A stretch of 64,000 nucleotides of DNA from Amia ocellicauda (GCF_036373705.1 NW_027102661.1:124001-188000), one strand, 5' to 3'; positions 10,442 through 22,519 are shown, counted from the stretch's first letter. The notes: a model not told the origin generated them from the sequence alone. Program-made: numbers and translations.

Positions 10442-10620
10442 GGTGAAAAAATAATGAAAACAGCCTTTGAATCATTAGTTTTGTTTTTATTCAAAACAAT
10501 TCTAATACAAAGCAGGGGTTATGTTATAAATAAATGTACAACATTTGAAAATAAAAAAAATTAAATAAAAAATTGTTTGTCGGGTCATTATTTACAGGGG
10601 AGACAAATAAAAACATGAGA
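10442..10620. terminator. Convergent poly(A) region (copy A)
   Basis: The plus-strand late genes and minus-strand genes meet here. The stretch is AT-rich with AATAAA-type signals on both strands: plus strand around 10527-10555, and minus strand where TTTATT is read near 10485. It has no coding potential. Confidence 0.5.
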
Positions 10621-11364
10621 TTAATAAGCTTCCCAACGATGGATTGATCCTGAGGATGGTCGCTCAGCACGGTCAGAGTAATGAGATATCGGAGTCAGAT
10701 CAGGCTCCACCTCTTTACACAGATGGAATTTTTGTCGCGTTTCCTGGTTAGGAACTGTGGATTGGGGCATGTTCAGACAGGCCATCGCCTGTAGGAAAGC
10801 ATTCCAGCCTACAGGTCGGCGACTATCGGGTACCTTATTAGTGCTAGTGACACTCTTCAACAAATCAAACATGTGTGAACCTTTGATCAGTTGTCCTTTA
10901 AAAACAAATTCACCCTGTTCATTCCAAGCCGTTACCCGCGGTTTCTGAACCATTTTGTGCAGGATATATTCTGCATGTCTTTTGCTTCTGGCCGGCATGT
11001 TTCTCAAAACATCCGTTACAACATCTCCCTCTGAACTCTCAACAGGTTCGGTCACCGCAACATCTTTATCAACCGTACCCCCCGCATCAGCCCCAGAACC
11101 ATTTTCTTGAGAGGCCATGGTTAAAGTTAAAATGTTTTGATCTTTTTCACCCTGTCTAACCAAATGGAGGTAGCGCTGTAACGTGTTGGTATACAACTGG
11201 GCTTTGGAATACTGATTTAAATCGGCCCTGGCCTGTATAGCTTTCATTTCAGAGTCCAGGTTGTTTTCGGCCGTTTGTCTAATGGGCTCTGGCCCGACAA
11301 CATTTTTTCTCAGTTTCTCAAGCTGCTCCTGAGGGATCAAAAACATTTTCTGAGCATATTCCAT
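10621..11364 (-). CDS. 247-aa Polinton protein of unknown role (copy A)
   Basis: This type of protein occurs beside the ATPase in animal Polintons, though I cannot assign a function. The N-terminal third is helical and charged. A low-complexity acidic, Gly/Ser-containing linker follows (about residues 80-115). A basic C-terminal domain has a Trp-containing segment around residues 145-190. It lies three bases from the 111-aa gene on the same strand, so the two are probably co-expressed. A virion or DNA-associated role is only a guess from neighbours. Confidence 0.65.
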   Translation of the reverse strand: MEYAQKMFLIPQEQLEKLRKNVVGPEPIRQTAENNLDSEMKAIQARADLNQYSKAQLYTNTLQRYLHLVRQGEKDQNILTLTMASQENGSGADAGGTVDKDVAVTEPVESSEGDVVTDVLRNMPARSKRHAEYILHKMVQKPRVTAWNEQGEFVFKGQLIKGSHMFDLLKSVTSTNKVPDSRRPVGWNAFLQAMACLNMPQSTVPNQETRQKFHLCKEVEPDLTPISHYSDRAERPSSGSIHRWEAY

Positions 11365-11366
11365 TA

Positions 11367-11702
11367 TTAACCCACTCTGGAAGCTAGAAGACTGGTTAGG
11401 AAAGGCACGGCTATGCTCAACAGCGGTCCTATAAAACCCCCGGTTTGATTAATCTTCTTTCTTTTTCTTTTAATAGAATACTTCTTATTAGCGATGATCT
11501 TGATAACCGCTTTTTGTTTTTTGAGTTTAGAATGTTGAGAAGGGGTTAGGGGTATATTACCACGTAAGATGTTAAAAGCTATTTCACACAGGGTCTCGAT
11601 CAAATCCGAGGGGGCCCCTGCCAGCACAGCTTTCCTATGGCGCGGGCTCCCCTCAAATAACATTTGCAAAAGTGGCAGATTTCTTTTAATCCGAACAGAC
11701 AT
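11367..11702 (-). CDS. 111-aa basic protein with hydrophobic C-terminus (copy A)
   Basis: This small protein is very common in animal Polintons. The first ~70 residues are helical with an Arg/Lys-rich end. A cluster of Lys/Arg (about 74-85), a Gly-Gly hinge and a hydrophobic C-terminal helix of about 20 residues follow. That arrangement recalls adenovirus small core or membrane-active virion proteins, by analogy only. It sits between the ATPase and the 247-aa gene with gaps of 6 and 2 bases. The protein is identical in copies A and B. Confidence 0.7.
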   Translation of the reverse strand: MSVRIKRNLPLLQMLFEGSPRHRKAVLAGAPSDLIETLCEIAFNILRGNIPLTPSQHSKLKKQKAVIKIIANKKYSIKRKRKKINQTGGFIGPLLSIAVPFLTSLLASRVG

Positions 11703-11708
11703 TCTTAT

Positions 11709-12380
11709 TTATTTCCTTTTCTTTAGCACATACACTGCCGGCCAATCGGGCGGGCACAAACCTGTTCTGAGGCGAAAGTCTTCTGGGGTTTGTGCTTTTA
11801 AGTCTGCAATCAAGTACCCGTAGGGTTTTTTGGTGGCATCCTCAAATGCCTCCAAAAAGAACTTGGTCTGGTTAGGGTACATTTGACGAGCCAAGACGGT
11901 GACCTGTAGTTTATCTCTGGGGTTTTTAAAAAGAATTATATAATTGGCATTTAAATTAATAGTGCGGCTTTTTTTACCTTGAAAAAATAGATTTTGAACT
12001 AAATAAATAATACTTAAATTCCTATGATGAGTGTACTTTGTGAAAGCTTTTTCCACTTCACTGTTGTCACCGGCCTGCTCCATCAGGTCATCAAGGATCA
12101 CTAGATTAGTTTGACCGGGCGGGAACAAGTCATCGTCACACAACAAGGCGGGGAGACCTTGCACAAATTTCAGATTATTTTTTTTCGAAGCCAAATCATC
12201 GTAGAGAGGTTGCCAGCAAGAGTAACACCACACTATGTTGTCAAGAGCTTGGGACTTGGTTGCGTCCACATCTTCTATGATGTTCTTTATAAGATAGCTC
12301 TTCCCCGAATTGGAGGGACCAGCTATAATACAGGAGAAAGGGTGTTGAAGTCTGTTATCAAAACCACCGCTAATATCCAT
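11709..12380 (-). CDS. A32-type DNA-packaging ATPase (copy A)
   Basis: The 223-aa protein has Walker A G-P-S-N-S-G-K-S at residues 21-28 and Walker B N-L-V-I-L-D-D at about 92-98. It belongs to the FtsK/HerA-like A32 packaging ATPases of Polintons and large DNA viruses, which drive genome packaging into the capsid. Length is typical for Polintons. Its start overlaps the end of the polymerase region by about 11 bases. The frame is open here and in B. Confidence 0.88.
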   Translation of the reverse strand: MDISGGFDNRLQHPFSCIIAGPSNSGKSYLIKNIIEDVDATKSQALDNIVWCYSCWQPLYDDLASKKNNLKFVQGLPALLCDDDLFPPGQTNLVILDDLMEQAGDNSEVEKAFTKYTHHRNLSIIYLVQNLFFQGKKSRTINLNANYIILFKNPRDKLQVTVLARQMYPNQTKFFLEAFEDATKKPYGYLIADLKAQTPEDFRLRTGLCPPDWPAVYVLKKRK

Positions 12381-15300
12381 AAGGCAGAGTGGTATAATCA
12401 GTCTTCAACACTCTTTTATTGTACACCACCCTGAATCGTTTGTTTAGTGATCTATTTTCCAACATTTACCCCTTTTTATTGCGATAGATCTGATTTCCGG
12501 CTGTAATAATCTCACGAGGAGGCGCGTCTTTCTCGGTTACAAAACTTTCTACCAGGGTCGTCAGAGACTTGATGTTAATGAGCTTGTTGTTACAATGGTT
12601 CAGAGTGAAACCCTTAACTTTCATACAGGTCTTACCCGCAGCCGTTCTGTATGCGTAAGTCTTAGGACCCCCTGAAACAAACTCCACTATGTGGTCCTGA
12701 GGATCTAGTTCGCTCGTTAACTCCCCAAGGTAGTCCCCGAGGGGAGGGACCCAATCCCCTGGCCTGGTGACAAAGATTACAGAGTCAGTATCATGATAGA
12801 GCGTGCGTTCCTGCAACTGATCCATTAAGTTGTACAGTTCAAGCCGGGCGTAAGCCGTGGTAAAAACCGCTATGAAAACATTAACGTTCCCCTGTTTGGT
12901 GGGGAAATCTTTAGGGGCCCTCCACTGGACCTGTGCCACGTGGTCATTTAAGAATTGAAAGTGTGATACTGCATGTTGTTTGGAAAACATAAATTCTATA
13001 AACTGTTCAGGGGTTTTAATCAAGGTTGTGTTTAGACGGTAATTTCTTTCCCCAAACTTACCCCACAGACTGTTTAAAATCTGTTTGGACATTTGTCTCT
13101 TGGCGGGGTTTACAGTTATGTTCCCCGGCTCTAGACGGATCCCTTCCTTTTCAAAATATTGCTGAACGTATCGCTCTTTGGCCGCGGAGTCAACACACCA
13201 TGAGGGATAGCCCGATGCCTCCTGTTTCCCTTTCAGATGGGTCATAATGTAATCAGCAAAAAGAGTATCAGATTTTTCAGAAAAATGCCAAACCTCATTC
13301 ACCTTACCGACTCTGTAACCTTTCTACACCGCCTTGTCAAGCTCAATGCTACACCAGACACCCGTCAGCGCTCTCTCTTCATCACTGTGCAGACAAGAGG
13401 TAGTTTGATTTTCAGTTTCCACACACGTTCTACACAGAGGGAACATCAATTTTCCCGAACACCTGTAAGGCAACATGGGTAAGAACAGCTCGCGAGGAGG
13501 GTACATGGTGACTTTGATCAAACCAAAGTAATGTCCGATTTCGAGAAAGTCACGATAAACAATGGTTGGACGCCCCACCGGGTACATTTTGGTCTTGTTG
13601 ACATAAGGGTACAGACTGGTGAAATCATAGTAATCTACTCTCTCACCCTCCTTTACCTCATAATGTAAACAGAGGGCGTTGGTACGACCCCCAAATAACG
13701 CATCCCGGGGCTCTAGACGTTCAGGAAAGTCCAAGGTTTCCATAAACCGTTGTACCCCCGCTTCCTGTTGCTTCAGGGTCGTCCACTCGTGTTTCCAAAT
13801 CACCAGCACGTTCAAACCATAGGTGTTTTTTAAAGTTTCAATTCGTTCCTGGAAATCATAGTACATATCACCGCAGAGTTTTTGTGTTACGGGGTTAAAG
13901 GTGTTTGGGTCGAAGCACTGAGGACAGCCATGGTAAATACAACCTGCAAACTCATAAGCGGTACGCCGCCCGGACACGTCGCTAAAACCGTCTAAGTAGT
14001 AAGGCCCCATTTTGACTTCCCCTTGATTTAAAGCATGTCTGATGAAGATGTTATCCCGGGCACTCAGGTATTCCAGCCACTGTATGGAGACAGTCGAAAA
14101 GTTCTTTTGTCTAGCACGATAGTTGTCAGAAGTGGTGACCGCTATAGTGTTTTTCTGCAAGAAATTGGACCGATACATTTTCATGCAGAGAGACGTTATG
14201 GTCACACTTTGCAAAGGGTCGAGACCCGATGTGTTGATAACCTCGGCGCAGAAACGCACACAGGCTTCTTTAAGGATCACCACATCATTTTTACAATAAG
14301 AGGCCATCTCTTCTCGGAAATCAAAAACACCTCCCTTAACCGTATTGTACCATTTAAAGAATTCCTCCCTCTCATGAGACATCATAGTATCAACCCCATA
14401 ATAAGAGGCGGGCGGGTAGGACCCTCGATAATTTTGAGTGTCCTTAGTATTAAAAAAATGGCAGAACCAACCTTTCTTCTGAGCCTCAAAACCCAGAGCC
14501 TTAGGCAAAGCGCTCAATTTCATGGGGAGGAAATTTAACGAGTCTATGTAACGTTAGTTGAAAGCTTCGTCGGTGAAACACATGATCTTGCTACCCTGAG
14601 CTATTATTTTTGGGGTCACCCCATTTTCCACCAGATACTTCATCAAAATGTAAGAATCATAACCCTTAGCATTGTGGGCAATAAATGTGTAATTGAGGTA
14701 TTTTGGACCGCGATACCGCGTAAAGAAATCCCTGACACAACTCTCACCGCTAGCTGACCACTCACGATCCAACATGTCAATACAGTGTATATAATTAGCA
14801 ACGTGGACCCCGTTTTCTTGCCGGCATTCAAAAGCAAAAAAGACATACCGGTTGTGCGGCGGCTCCTTTTTAACCGGCTGAATAAAGCACTGGTGTTCGG
14901 ACCCCGGGGTTAAATCAGCATTACAGATCCTGCATCTCGGCTCCAGACATTTGTGTGGTTTAACCTCATGAAAACGGTACTGGAGGCAACACTGCGGGCA
15001 ATATTTAGTTTGATCACAATAACTCCGTTTTTTAACCCCCTCAGCAGCGGCCCTCTGTACCTTATGCTCGGAAAAACAGAACGCTGAGAGACAAATCCTT
15101 AAGCAATCTTTACATCGGATGGTAGGGGCCAAACCCTTACGACATTGCGGATTGAAACAGACGTTACAGTAACCGTCACAGCGGTGCTTAAGCTTATCAA
15201 TGAAGGCCTTATAACACCAATGACAAACATACGAACAACCCAAAAAAGCCGTCAAACTCTTTATTCCAAAGTAATGACTATCACTTAGGAAGAGAAACAG

Positions 15301-16502
15301 TGTCTGTGTATGGGTTTCAGGATGTATCTGAAATTTCACAAATACTTCCTTTACCTCACAACGGTACCACACAACAATTTTTAAAGACAACAACTCCTCA
15401 AACTTGGTGATGTCTGAAAAGGTAACCATCTGTTGAGAGTTTAAGCCGGCCCTCTGATGAAGCATTAAAGCCTCTTGCAGAGCTTGGGGTTCAGGCATGT
15501 CGGGGGTGAGTAGTTTTATTAAACTGTAAGCAAAACAGAGCTTATTGTCCCCACTGGAACTCACCACTAATTGCCTGAGCTTGGTCCTAATTATGTCGTT
15601 CTTCAAGCATTTCGACAGTCTTCTAAGCGCCCCACCCTCAGGGTTACGAACCACATTCATTACCAGAGACAGACTTTCATCAGCTAAGATGGCTGCGTTA
15701 CTTTGCAATAACGCTTCGATTTTAGCCAGACATCTAAATTATCTCCACTCAGCATTACAGATAGGTTGCTAAACAAATCATCCCCTCTGAGTTCTAACTG
15801 TACAACATCTCGAGGTCTGACCCTTTCAGCAACCTGTTCAAGCATTTTCTGCAAGGCCTCGTGTATGTTGACAAATATTTCTGCATAATTGTCACAATTT
15901 AAAAGTTCTGCAAAATTAAAACGCTGAATCATTTCAAAATTGTTATAGGCCGGTCTATCTATAATCACGGGATCACTGGTACTCTTGGACACATCATCAT
16001 TTTGAACAAAGCCTTCACCCCCTACATTCTCACAGAGCATGTCCTCCACAGCCTTATCAGTCTCAGAACCCTCCACATTCCGAACACCCCCACTGCTGAC
16101 ATCTACAAAACCCCCTTTTTGAGGAGGCTCATTTAAAGCCTGTAAAAGTCCTTCAAAGATATCCAACCGGTTAATGTCAAGACCCTCCTCTATAGTGATG
16201 GCTGCTTCTGCCGCCATCCTGTGTTCTAATTGTCTCAAATAATTTATAATAGGGGCAGAATTTGGTCGGGGTAGCTCCTCCAAAGCCTCCACCATTTCAA
16301 ACAAATCGGGGTGAACTAGGGGGTGAACCTCTATAAGCGCTACCGGTGGGAGGTGGTTATTTAGATCATTGACCATCTGTAACAGGTCGGGGTTCACCGG
16401 TAAGTCTGTTAATTCACATTCTATCGGTGGTAATTGGGGGTTATTTAAATTATTTATCATTTGTAATAGTTCCAGGTTCATTGGGACATCAGAGGAGTTC
16501 AC
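12370..16502 (-). pseudogene. Protein-primed family B DNA polymerase (copy A, broken)
   Basis: A region of about 1375 codons carries the N-terminal repeat segment, Cys-rich zinc-finger-like motifs, 3'-5' exonuclease motifs and the three polymerase motifs: D-x2-S-L-Y-P, K-x3-N-S-x2-G-K and D-T-D-S. It is the Polinton replicative polymerase, expected to prime from a terminal protein. It is broken several times, and at least one break is shared with the other copies. The start is approximate because the frame extends upstream of the first Met. Confidence 0.88.
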
Positions 16503-16664
16503 AACAGGGCCGGGGATGTTCTCTCGGGAAGGTCTTTTTGGGGCCCTAGCATGTTCATAATCCTTTAGTTTGTGAGTTCTTTTACCAAGTCAGGACATTT
16601 TTTAATTTATTTTTTATTTTTCCAACAACCCACAATAGTAAGGCGTTTTGTGTCTATTAATACA

Positions 16665-17246
16665 TTAAATACGGTACAATTCGTTAGTAAGGGTATTAAT
16701 AAGGGTGTTTTGGCTCTCTATCACCAGGTTTTGCCCCACTAACACAAGTCTTTGATTTTGTAACTAAGTATGTAGCAACTCATGCCGACCTTCAGGAAGT
16801 AGCTCCGGGGGCTGGTGGCCTGGCTCAGCTTCAAAGGATGGTCGCTCCGGTAAATCTCGGTCGAAGGAGGCAGGGAGCGAGCGTATACTCATGGACGGAG
16901 ACCAAGAAGGCCTTTGCGGTGACACCCTGGCCAAGCGCGGGGTACTGTTCCGCGTTTCTGTAGCCAAGAAACGGGTCTGGGGGGACGATGTTGAAACCAG
17001 GCCGTCGTTGGGTGGTGTGTCAGCCCTGACTGACGGCGACCCCTGAGGTTGTTGGATGCCTGTATTTGTTCCGCCCGACAATGCGGCGGGCTGAATCTGG
17101 GGTGTTGAATTACCCCCAGAAGGCTGTGGCCTGAGTAGATGTTGGGGGGTCTCCAAGACCACCGTGGGGGATCCTCTCGGTGATCTCACCGGGGAAGATG
17201 TTTGATCCCACTTAGACGGGGTAATTGTCCTCAATAGCTCATCCAC
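16665..17246 (-). pseudogene. Pro/Ser-rich 193-aa frame (copy A, broken)
   Basis: This is the counterpart of the frame at 500-1081. It is broken in this copy. Confidence 0.55.
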
Positions 17247-18699
17247 AGAATGACTATCCCAAGAGTCTTGGGAAGAATAAAAATATACATTACATTTACA
17301 TCTTTAAACGGAGACAGAAATCAAACTTAAAACAACATGTCCAGCACATTCAAAACCTTTAGCTTTTTTAGACCTTTGAAAATAGCCTTAGACATTCACT
17401 ACAACGCCTTATTATTTACAGACAATATATTTATTAGGACTTGATAATAAATGTAAAACAGAGAAGCCGCTGTAAATAAACTGTTTCTTAAATGTTTCTT
17501 TAAAAACTGTAATATTGTTAATAAAACACACACACACACAACAACATTTCATTTTTAAACGAACCTTCCAAGTGTAAACGCTTCCTGATCCCGGGACTTC
17601 CTGTTTCACAAACGTTTTCACGATCTGTTTAAATATTAAATACAATGAACACCTTCAAGCCTTTTCCTACAACCACTTTAAAACAGAAGTATAATAGCGG
17701 GAGATAAGCCAAACAACTTACTAAACCCTTTCGGACGGCTTTACTTCCTAACCAGACGGTACGGCAATCGGTCATTTCTAAACACGTTCCCCAGAAACAA
17801 GCCTAGATCTGTCCGGACTTCTAAAGATCTTTCCCAGAACCCCCCGCCCTACAGGAAACGGTCACCCATCGCTTAAATATTAGCCCTCAACGGGCAAACA
17901 AAGCCCTTTTAAAAACATTAAAGTTTGAAAGATCTTACTTACCTCCACAGAATAATCGTTTCTTATGTTTTTCGGCTGGTTTAGCTTTTTGCACCGCTGT
18001 GAAGGTAAGAGACATGTTTAACCTTTAACCACACCGCTTTATAAAAAGCTTTAACCTCTTACAGGCTGCAGACATATACTCACAGCTATCAGATACCGGG
18101 GCTGACGGCCTTTCAGATTCTTGAAAGGTTACGGTTCTCGAAGGTAAAACGAAACAAGCCCTCGATGTGGAAGGCCTTTCGTTGTCTCGAACCACGTTTC
18201 TTAATACTGTTAGACAGGATAATTTTTTTAAAATTAACAAAACTGGACTCAAACATCTTACAGAAACGTTATACAAACAAACAGGGGTTTAGTTCTTACC
18301 CGGTCGGCAGACAGCCTGTCTAGGGACAACCACTTCTCTTGGTCGAGACATTAATCACAGGCCTTTCGATAGTTTCTGTGTAATTAAAGAGACCGGCATT
18401 AATATATATTAAAACGTTTTCATAACTCTAATGAGCCGCTTCAAAACCACACACACCCATACATAAGAACCCATGAGCGCAAACACAAAAATCTTACCGT
18501 CGTTGTTCCAGATGATCTCCTCAGCGTTTGGAATTAACTCCTGTTGACTGGCTGAAAAATAATTTTACAAAACTTAAAACAGATGTTATAGCCTTATTTA
18601 CAATACATGCACACAACACGCTCTGAGTCAATGAAAAGAATCTGAAGACTTGCCTAAAAACTCGTTTAAATCGAAGTCGCTGATGTTGTTTCCGGACAT
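17247..18699 (-). other. Exon-like blocks of a probable spliced gene (copy A)
   Basis: The block order and splice-site consensus match copy 0. The first Met-containing block is near 18697-18699. A and C share several single-base variants here that 0 and B do not. Confidence 0.5.
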
Positions 18700-19814
18700 T
18701 GTTGATCTTTAGTCTTAAATCGAAAGGTCAGTATGAGTCTGTCGAGCTGAAGACCAGACCTTCATACTTATACTGATGGCCACATGCCGGATCTGCTTGT
18801 AAGGCATTGTTCTGGTCTGGCCTTTGTGCATCAAGACCTATAGTCAACAAACCACTAAGAATATTGCAGGCCTTTATAAGCGCTAAAAAACAACCTGAGC
18901 CAAGAAACTAACTATAAAGATCTAAAATAACTAGCGCTTTTACAGTGATTTTTTTTTTTTTTTTAATAGCGATGCTTTGTTTGGTATTAAACAAGTCACA
19001 AACTACTCAGAACAGCGTTTATCCCCGCAAAAGAGATATTTGGGTTTATTTTACAAAGCTTATAAATTATATAGGTTAAAAGTATTCTGAATGTTTTGAT
19101 ACCACATGCCATACGTACTGTTGTCTGAGCCCACCCCCGCCACCCATGGTGTGAGTGATTTAGCCTTGAGTGTTGTGATCTATTTAGCATTGAGTGATCA
19201 GTTGTTTTTATTTTTTAAACGATTCCTTATCATCAGGGATTGAGACTGCTAAAATACCTTAAAAGCATATCCTTATCTTAAGTCTAACTCTTATGAGCTT
19301 TAAGACCCTAGAATGTATTTAAGTAAAACGACTGAACACATTATGTGAGAGATAAAATATAACCACAGCTTTTTTTTTTTTTTTTTACAAAAACAATTAA
19401 CCTATACACACAAACACCCACACACACACCCTCTTTTTTAATTTTATTTTTAATTAAATTTGAGGGGAGAGACAGAGCCAGATACAGTGTGGATAACATA
19501 AGTACCCTATGCAAAACAGGCATTGTTAGGACCTGGGATCATAACAGACAACAGAACTTGTTGATCTTATAAAATGATTGGGCGAGAGAGAGAGAGAGAC
19601 AGACAGAGACAGTGTGAATATGATAAACGCACTATTCAAAACTGGCATTGTTAAGACCTGGGACCATTACAGACAACAGAACTTGTTGATCTTATAACGG
19701 TTTAGATTTACTAAACCATTACATGTATATTTAAAAAAGACCCCCAAACACTACAGGAAGAGCCGACCCATTCACACTCTACAGTTGACCAACAAGAAAA
19801 ACAAGAACAACAGG
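18700..19814. repeat. Right subterminal DNA with diverged tandem duplication (copy A)
   Basis: Non-coding. It contains poly(T) tracts (about 18950-18964 and 19371-19386), a (CA)n tract near 19405-19430 and a (GA)n tract near 19583-19598. Two diverged tandem copies of a ~105-bp unit (about 19471-19570 and 19594-19697) share the core CAGACAACAGAACTTGTTGA. The ~140-bp block seen in copies 0 and B is not present. Confidence 0.65.
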
Positions 19815-19999
19815 TTATGGGCGGCCTTGTTGTTCAGGGTTTTATGGGTGTACACTTTCTGACGGATATGACGTAGGAATAATTAAGGAAATAACTCTAC
19901 CTAAAATCACGCCTCCCAATTATGACGTAGGAATATTAATAAGCTTAGGGCATACGTCATAACAAAATAGGCCGCGCCCATAAAACCCTACTATCTACT
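19815..19999. repeat. Right terminal inverted repeat (copy A)
   Basis: 185 bp, the reverse complement of the left terminal repeats of B and D with few differences. The outer end reads CTACT, giving the 5'-AG terminus typical of Polintons. It contains three TGACGTA-type CRE/ATF-like sites. Confidence 0.93.
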
Positions 20000-20005
20000 C
20001 ATAAG
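20000..20005. repeat. Target-site duplication CATAAG (right of copy A)
   Basis: The 6-bp length fits Polinton integration. The same hexamer in the same array context flanks every preserved element end in the window. Confidence 0.9.
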
Positions 20006-20213
20006 AGTAACAGCAATGTCGCCGATCCTGCTACGGTCGTATTGTAACAGCAACAACATGTATCGATTTTAAAACTGTCAGTTCCAGCGCCTCGCAAAGC
20101 TACCCTTCTGTGATTGTTTGTTCTCAAGGTCAGGATTTCTTGACACTCCGAGGGATGGCCGGCCGCGTTACAGGGACAGATAACACGGCACTAGCACGCG
20201 TGCACCGCGGGTT

Positions 20214-20285
20214 GTTTCCGCCCGGTTTCGAACCAGGGACCTTTCGCGTGTGAGGCGAACGTGATAGCCACTACACTACGGAAAC
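20214..20285 (-). tRNA. tRNA-Val(CAC)
   Basis: The 72-nt cloverleaf has GTTTCCG/CGGAAAC acceptor pairing, loop CTCACAC with anticodon CAC, and intact A and B boxes. One T-stem pair is a G-U wobble. It lies about 210 bp from the right end of copy A. A Pol III T-run is not obvious immediately downstream in this unit. Confidence 0.9.
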
Positions 20286-20846
20286 CGACCTGTCCTGGTG
20301 TTTCGAATGGCTCCCATCGAAGCCGGCTGGTAAAACGCGCACAGGCGTTTCCCGTGGGCCAGCCTGTGAGATAAAGGTTTCTATTTTCACTGACCTATTT
20401 TGCATTGCTCAAGGACACATCAGGACACTTTGGAAACTCTTTCAAAGGAAGAACGCCCTGAGCTATGACAAGACTTACACTTACCCCAACAAGGTGATGC
20501 TCAATGGCTTGTTCAAACAGCTGCTGCTCGTCTTGTGCCACCATCAGACAATCACAGAGCTATTGTGCCTTCTACACCTTACGGTAGCTTTACTTTAACA
20601 ATAATAATGACGGCGACCACGACGACAAAAAGAAAAACAAGAACAACAACAACAACAAGAACAACAATAACATCATCATCAGATTTTAATTAAAAGTGGC
20701 TACACCAGCGTTTACAATTTCAACCTGTCGACGGACGGACGCTCTGAGTCCAACAATTTCGGGAACTCCAATGAAGGAAAGCCACCTACCACCTCCGGGG
20801 AACCACGAGGGCAAGCAGGACGAAAAGGGCCGGCCCACAGCAGGCT

Positions 20847-20918
20847 CTTTCCGCCCGGTTTCAAACCGGGGACCTTTCGTGCGTTAGGCGAACGTGATAG
20901 CCACTACACTACGGAAAC
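20847..20918 (-). tRNA. tRNA-Val(AAC), decayed
   Basis: The anticodon loop reads CTAACGC. The B box has TTTGA in place of TTCGA, and the last acceptor position gives a G-G mismatch with base 1. These changes argue for a pseudogene. Confidence 0.8.
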
Positions 20919-21576
20919 CAACCCGTCCTGGTGTTTCGAATAACTCCTATCGAAGCCGGCTGGTAAAATGCACACAGGCGTTTCCCGTGGGCCAGCCTGT
21001 GAGATAAAGGTTTCTATTTTCACTGACCTATTTTGCATTGCTCAAGGGCACATCAGGACACTTTGGAAACTCTTTCAAAGGAAGAACGCCCTGAGCAATG
21101 ACAAGACTTACACTTACCCCAACAAGGTGATGCTCAATGGCTTGTTCAAACAGCTGCTGCTCGTCTTGTGCCACCATCAGACAATCACAGAGCTATTGTG
21201 CCTTCTGCACCTTACGGTAGCAACAAATCTAACTACTGCTTTACTTTAACATTAATAATGACGGCGACTACGACGACAACAAGAACAACAACAACAACAA
21301 CAACATCAACAAGAACAACAACAACATCATCATCATCATCATCAGATTTTAATTAAAAGTGGCTACACCAGCGTTTACAATTTCAACCTGTCGACGGACG
21401 GACGCTCTGAGTGCACCGATTTCGGGATACTTCGGAAACTCTTTCAAAGGCAGGACGCCCTGCGATCAGACAGTGCCTGCACTTAGCCCAACAAGGTGAT
21501 GCTGAATGGCTTGTTCAAACGGCTGGTGGTCTTCCGTCACCACCAGACTATCAGAGCTATTTTGTGCCTTCAACTA

Positions 21577-21582
21577 CATAAG
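21577..21582. other. Unoccupied Polinton target site
   Basis: CATAAG sits here in the uninterrupted context CAACTACATAAGAGTAACAG. The flanks match the left flank of B and D joined directly to the right flank of A, B and C. It is therefore a paralogous empty site. Confidence 0.88.
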
Positions 21583-21808
21583 AGTAACAGCAATGTCACC
21601 GATCCTGCTACGGTCGTATTGCAACAGCAACGACATGTATCGATTTTAAAAGTGTCAGTTCCAGCGCCTCGCAAAGCTACCCTTCTGCGATCATTTGTTC
21701 TCAAGGTCAGGATTTCTTGCCACTCCGAGGAAGAGAAAACGACGGCCGGCCATGGGGCAGAGAGATGAGGACGGGTAACACGGCACTGGCACGCGTGCAC
21801 CGCGGGTT

Positions 21809-21880
21809 GTTTCTGCCAAGTTTCGAACCGGGGACTTTTCGCGTGTGAGGCGAACATGATAGCCACTACACTACAGAAAC
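21809..21880 (-). tRNA. tRNA-Val(CAC), decayed
   Basis: The anticodon is CAC. Both strands of the acceptor differ together (GTTTCTG with CAGAAAC), so pairing is kept. The T stem has at least one mismatch, which makes normal folding doubtful. Confidence 0.8.
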
Positions 21881-22447
21881 CAACCTGTCCTGGGGTTTCG
21901 ATTGGCTCCCATCGAAGCAGGCTGGTAAAACGCGCACAGGCGTTTCCCGTGGGCCTGCCTGTGAGATAAAGGTTTCTATTTTCACTGACCTATATTGCAT
22001 TGCTCAAGGGCACATCAGGACACTTTGGAAACTCTTTTAAAGGAAGAATGCCCTGAGCTATGACAAGACTTACACTTACCCCAACAAGGTGATGCTCAAT
22101 GGCTTGTTCAAACAGCTGCTGCTCGTCTTGTGCCACCATCAGACAATCACAGAGCTATTGTGCCTTCTACACCTTACGATAGCAACAAATCTAACTACTG
22201 CTTTACTTTAACAATAATAATGACGGCGATCACGATGACAACAAGAACAACAACAACAACATCATCATCATCATCATCATCAGATTTTAATTAAAAGTGG
22301 CTACACCAGCGTTTACAATTTCAACCTGTCGACGGACGGACGCTCTGAGAGCACCGATTTCGGGCACTCCAATGAAGAAAAGCTACCCACCGCCTCCGGG
22401 GAACCACGAGGGCAAACAGGACGAAAAGGGCCGGCCCACAGCAGGCT

Positions 22448-22519
22448 GTTTCCGCCCGGTTTCGAACCGGGGACCTTTCGCGTGTTAGGCGAACGTGATA
22501 ACCGCTACACTACGGAAAC
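22448..22519 (-). tRNA. tRNA-Val(AAC)
   Basis: This intact 72-nt cloverleaf is identical in sequence to the gene at 4065, with loop CTAACAC and canonical T arm. A TTTT run on the tRNA strand about 35 bases past the 3' end can act as Pol III terminator. Confidence 0.92.

Larger units (their letters stand above)
4333..19999 (+). mobile_element. Polinton/Maverick copy A (left end missing)
   Basis: The copy has integrase, both capsid gene regions, protease, ATPase and polymerase in standard Polinton company. It keeps the right 185-bp terminal repeat and the CATAAG target duplication. Its left end is replaced by a direct join to tRNA-array sequence near 4333, inside the first gene. About 15.7 kb remains. 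It is broken, with something like eight to ten breaks across its genes, at least two of them shared with other copies. It is young by divergence from B and C. Confidence 0.95.

Noticed and set aside
14035-14538. 167-aa frame antisense to the polymerase, repeated in copies B and C
   Set aside because: It is a shadow of the polymerase coding strand, and its conservation only reflects recent duplication.
21168-21356. Open frames through array microsatellites rich in Thr and Ser (also near 3112-3372, 55888-56103 and 58431-58637)
   Set aside because: They come from (AAC)n/(ATC)n triplet runs, which lack stops, and from array sequence that is not coding-like.
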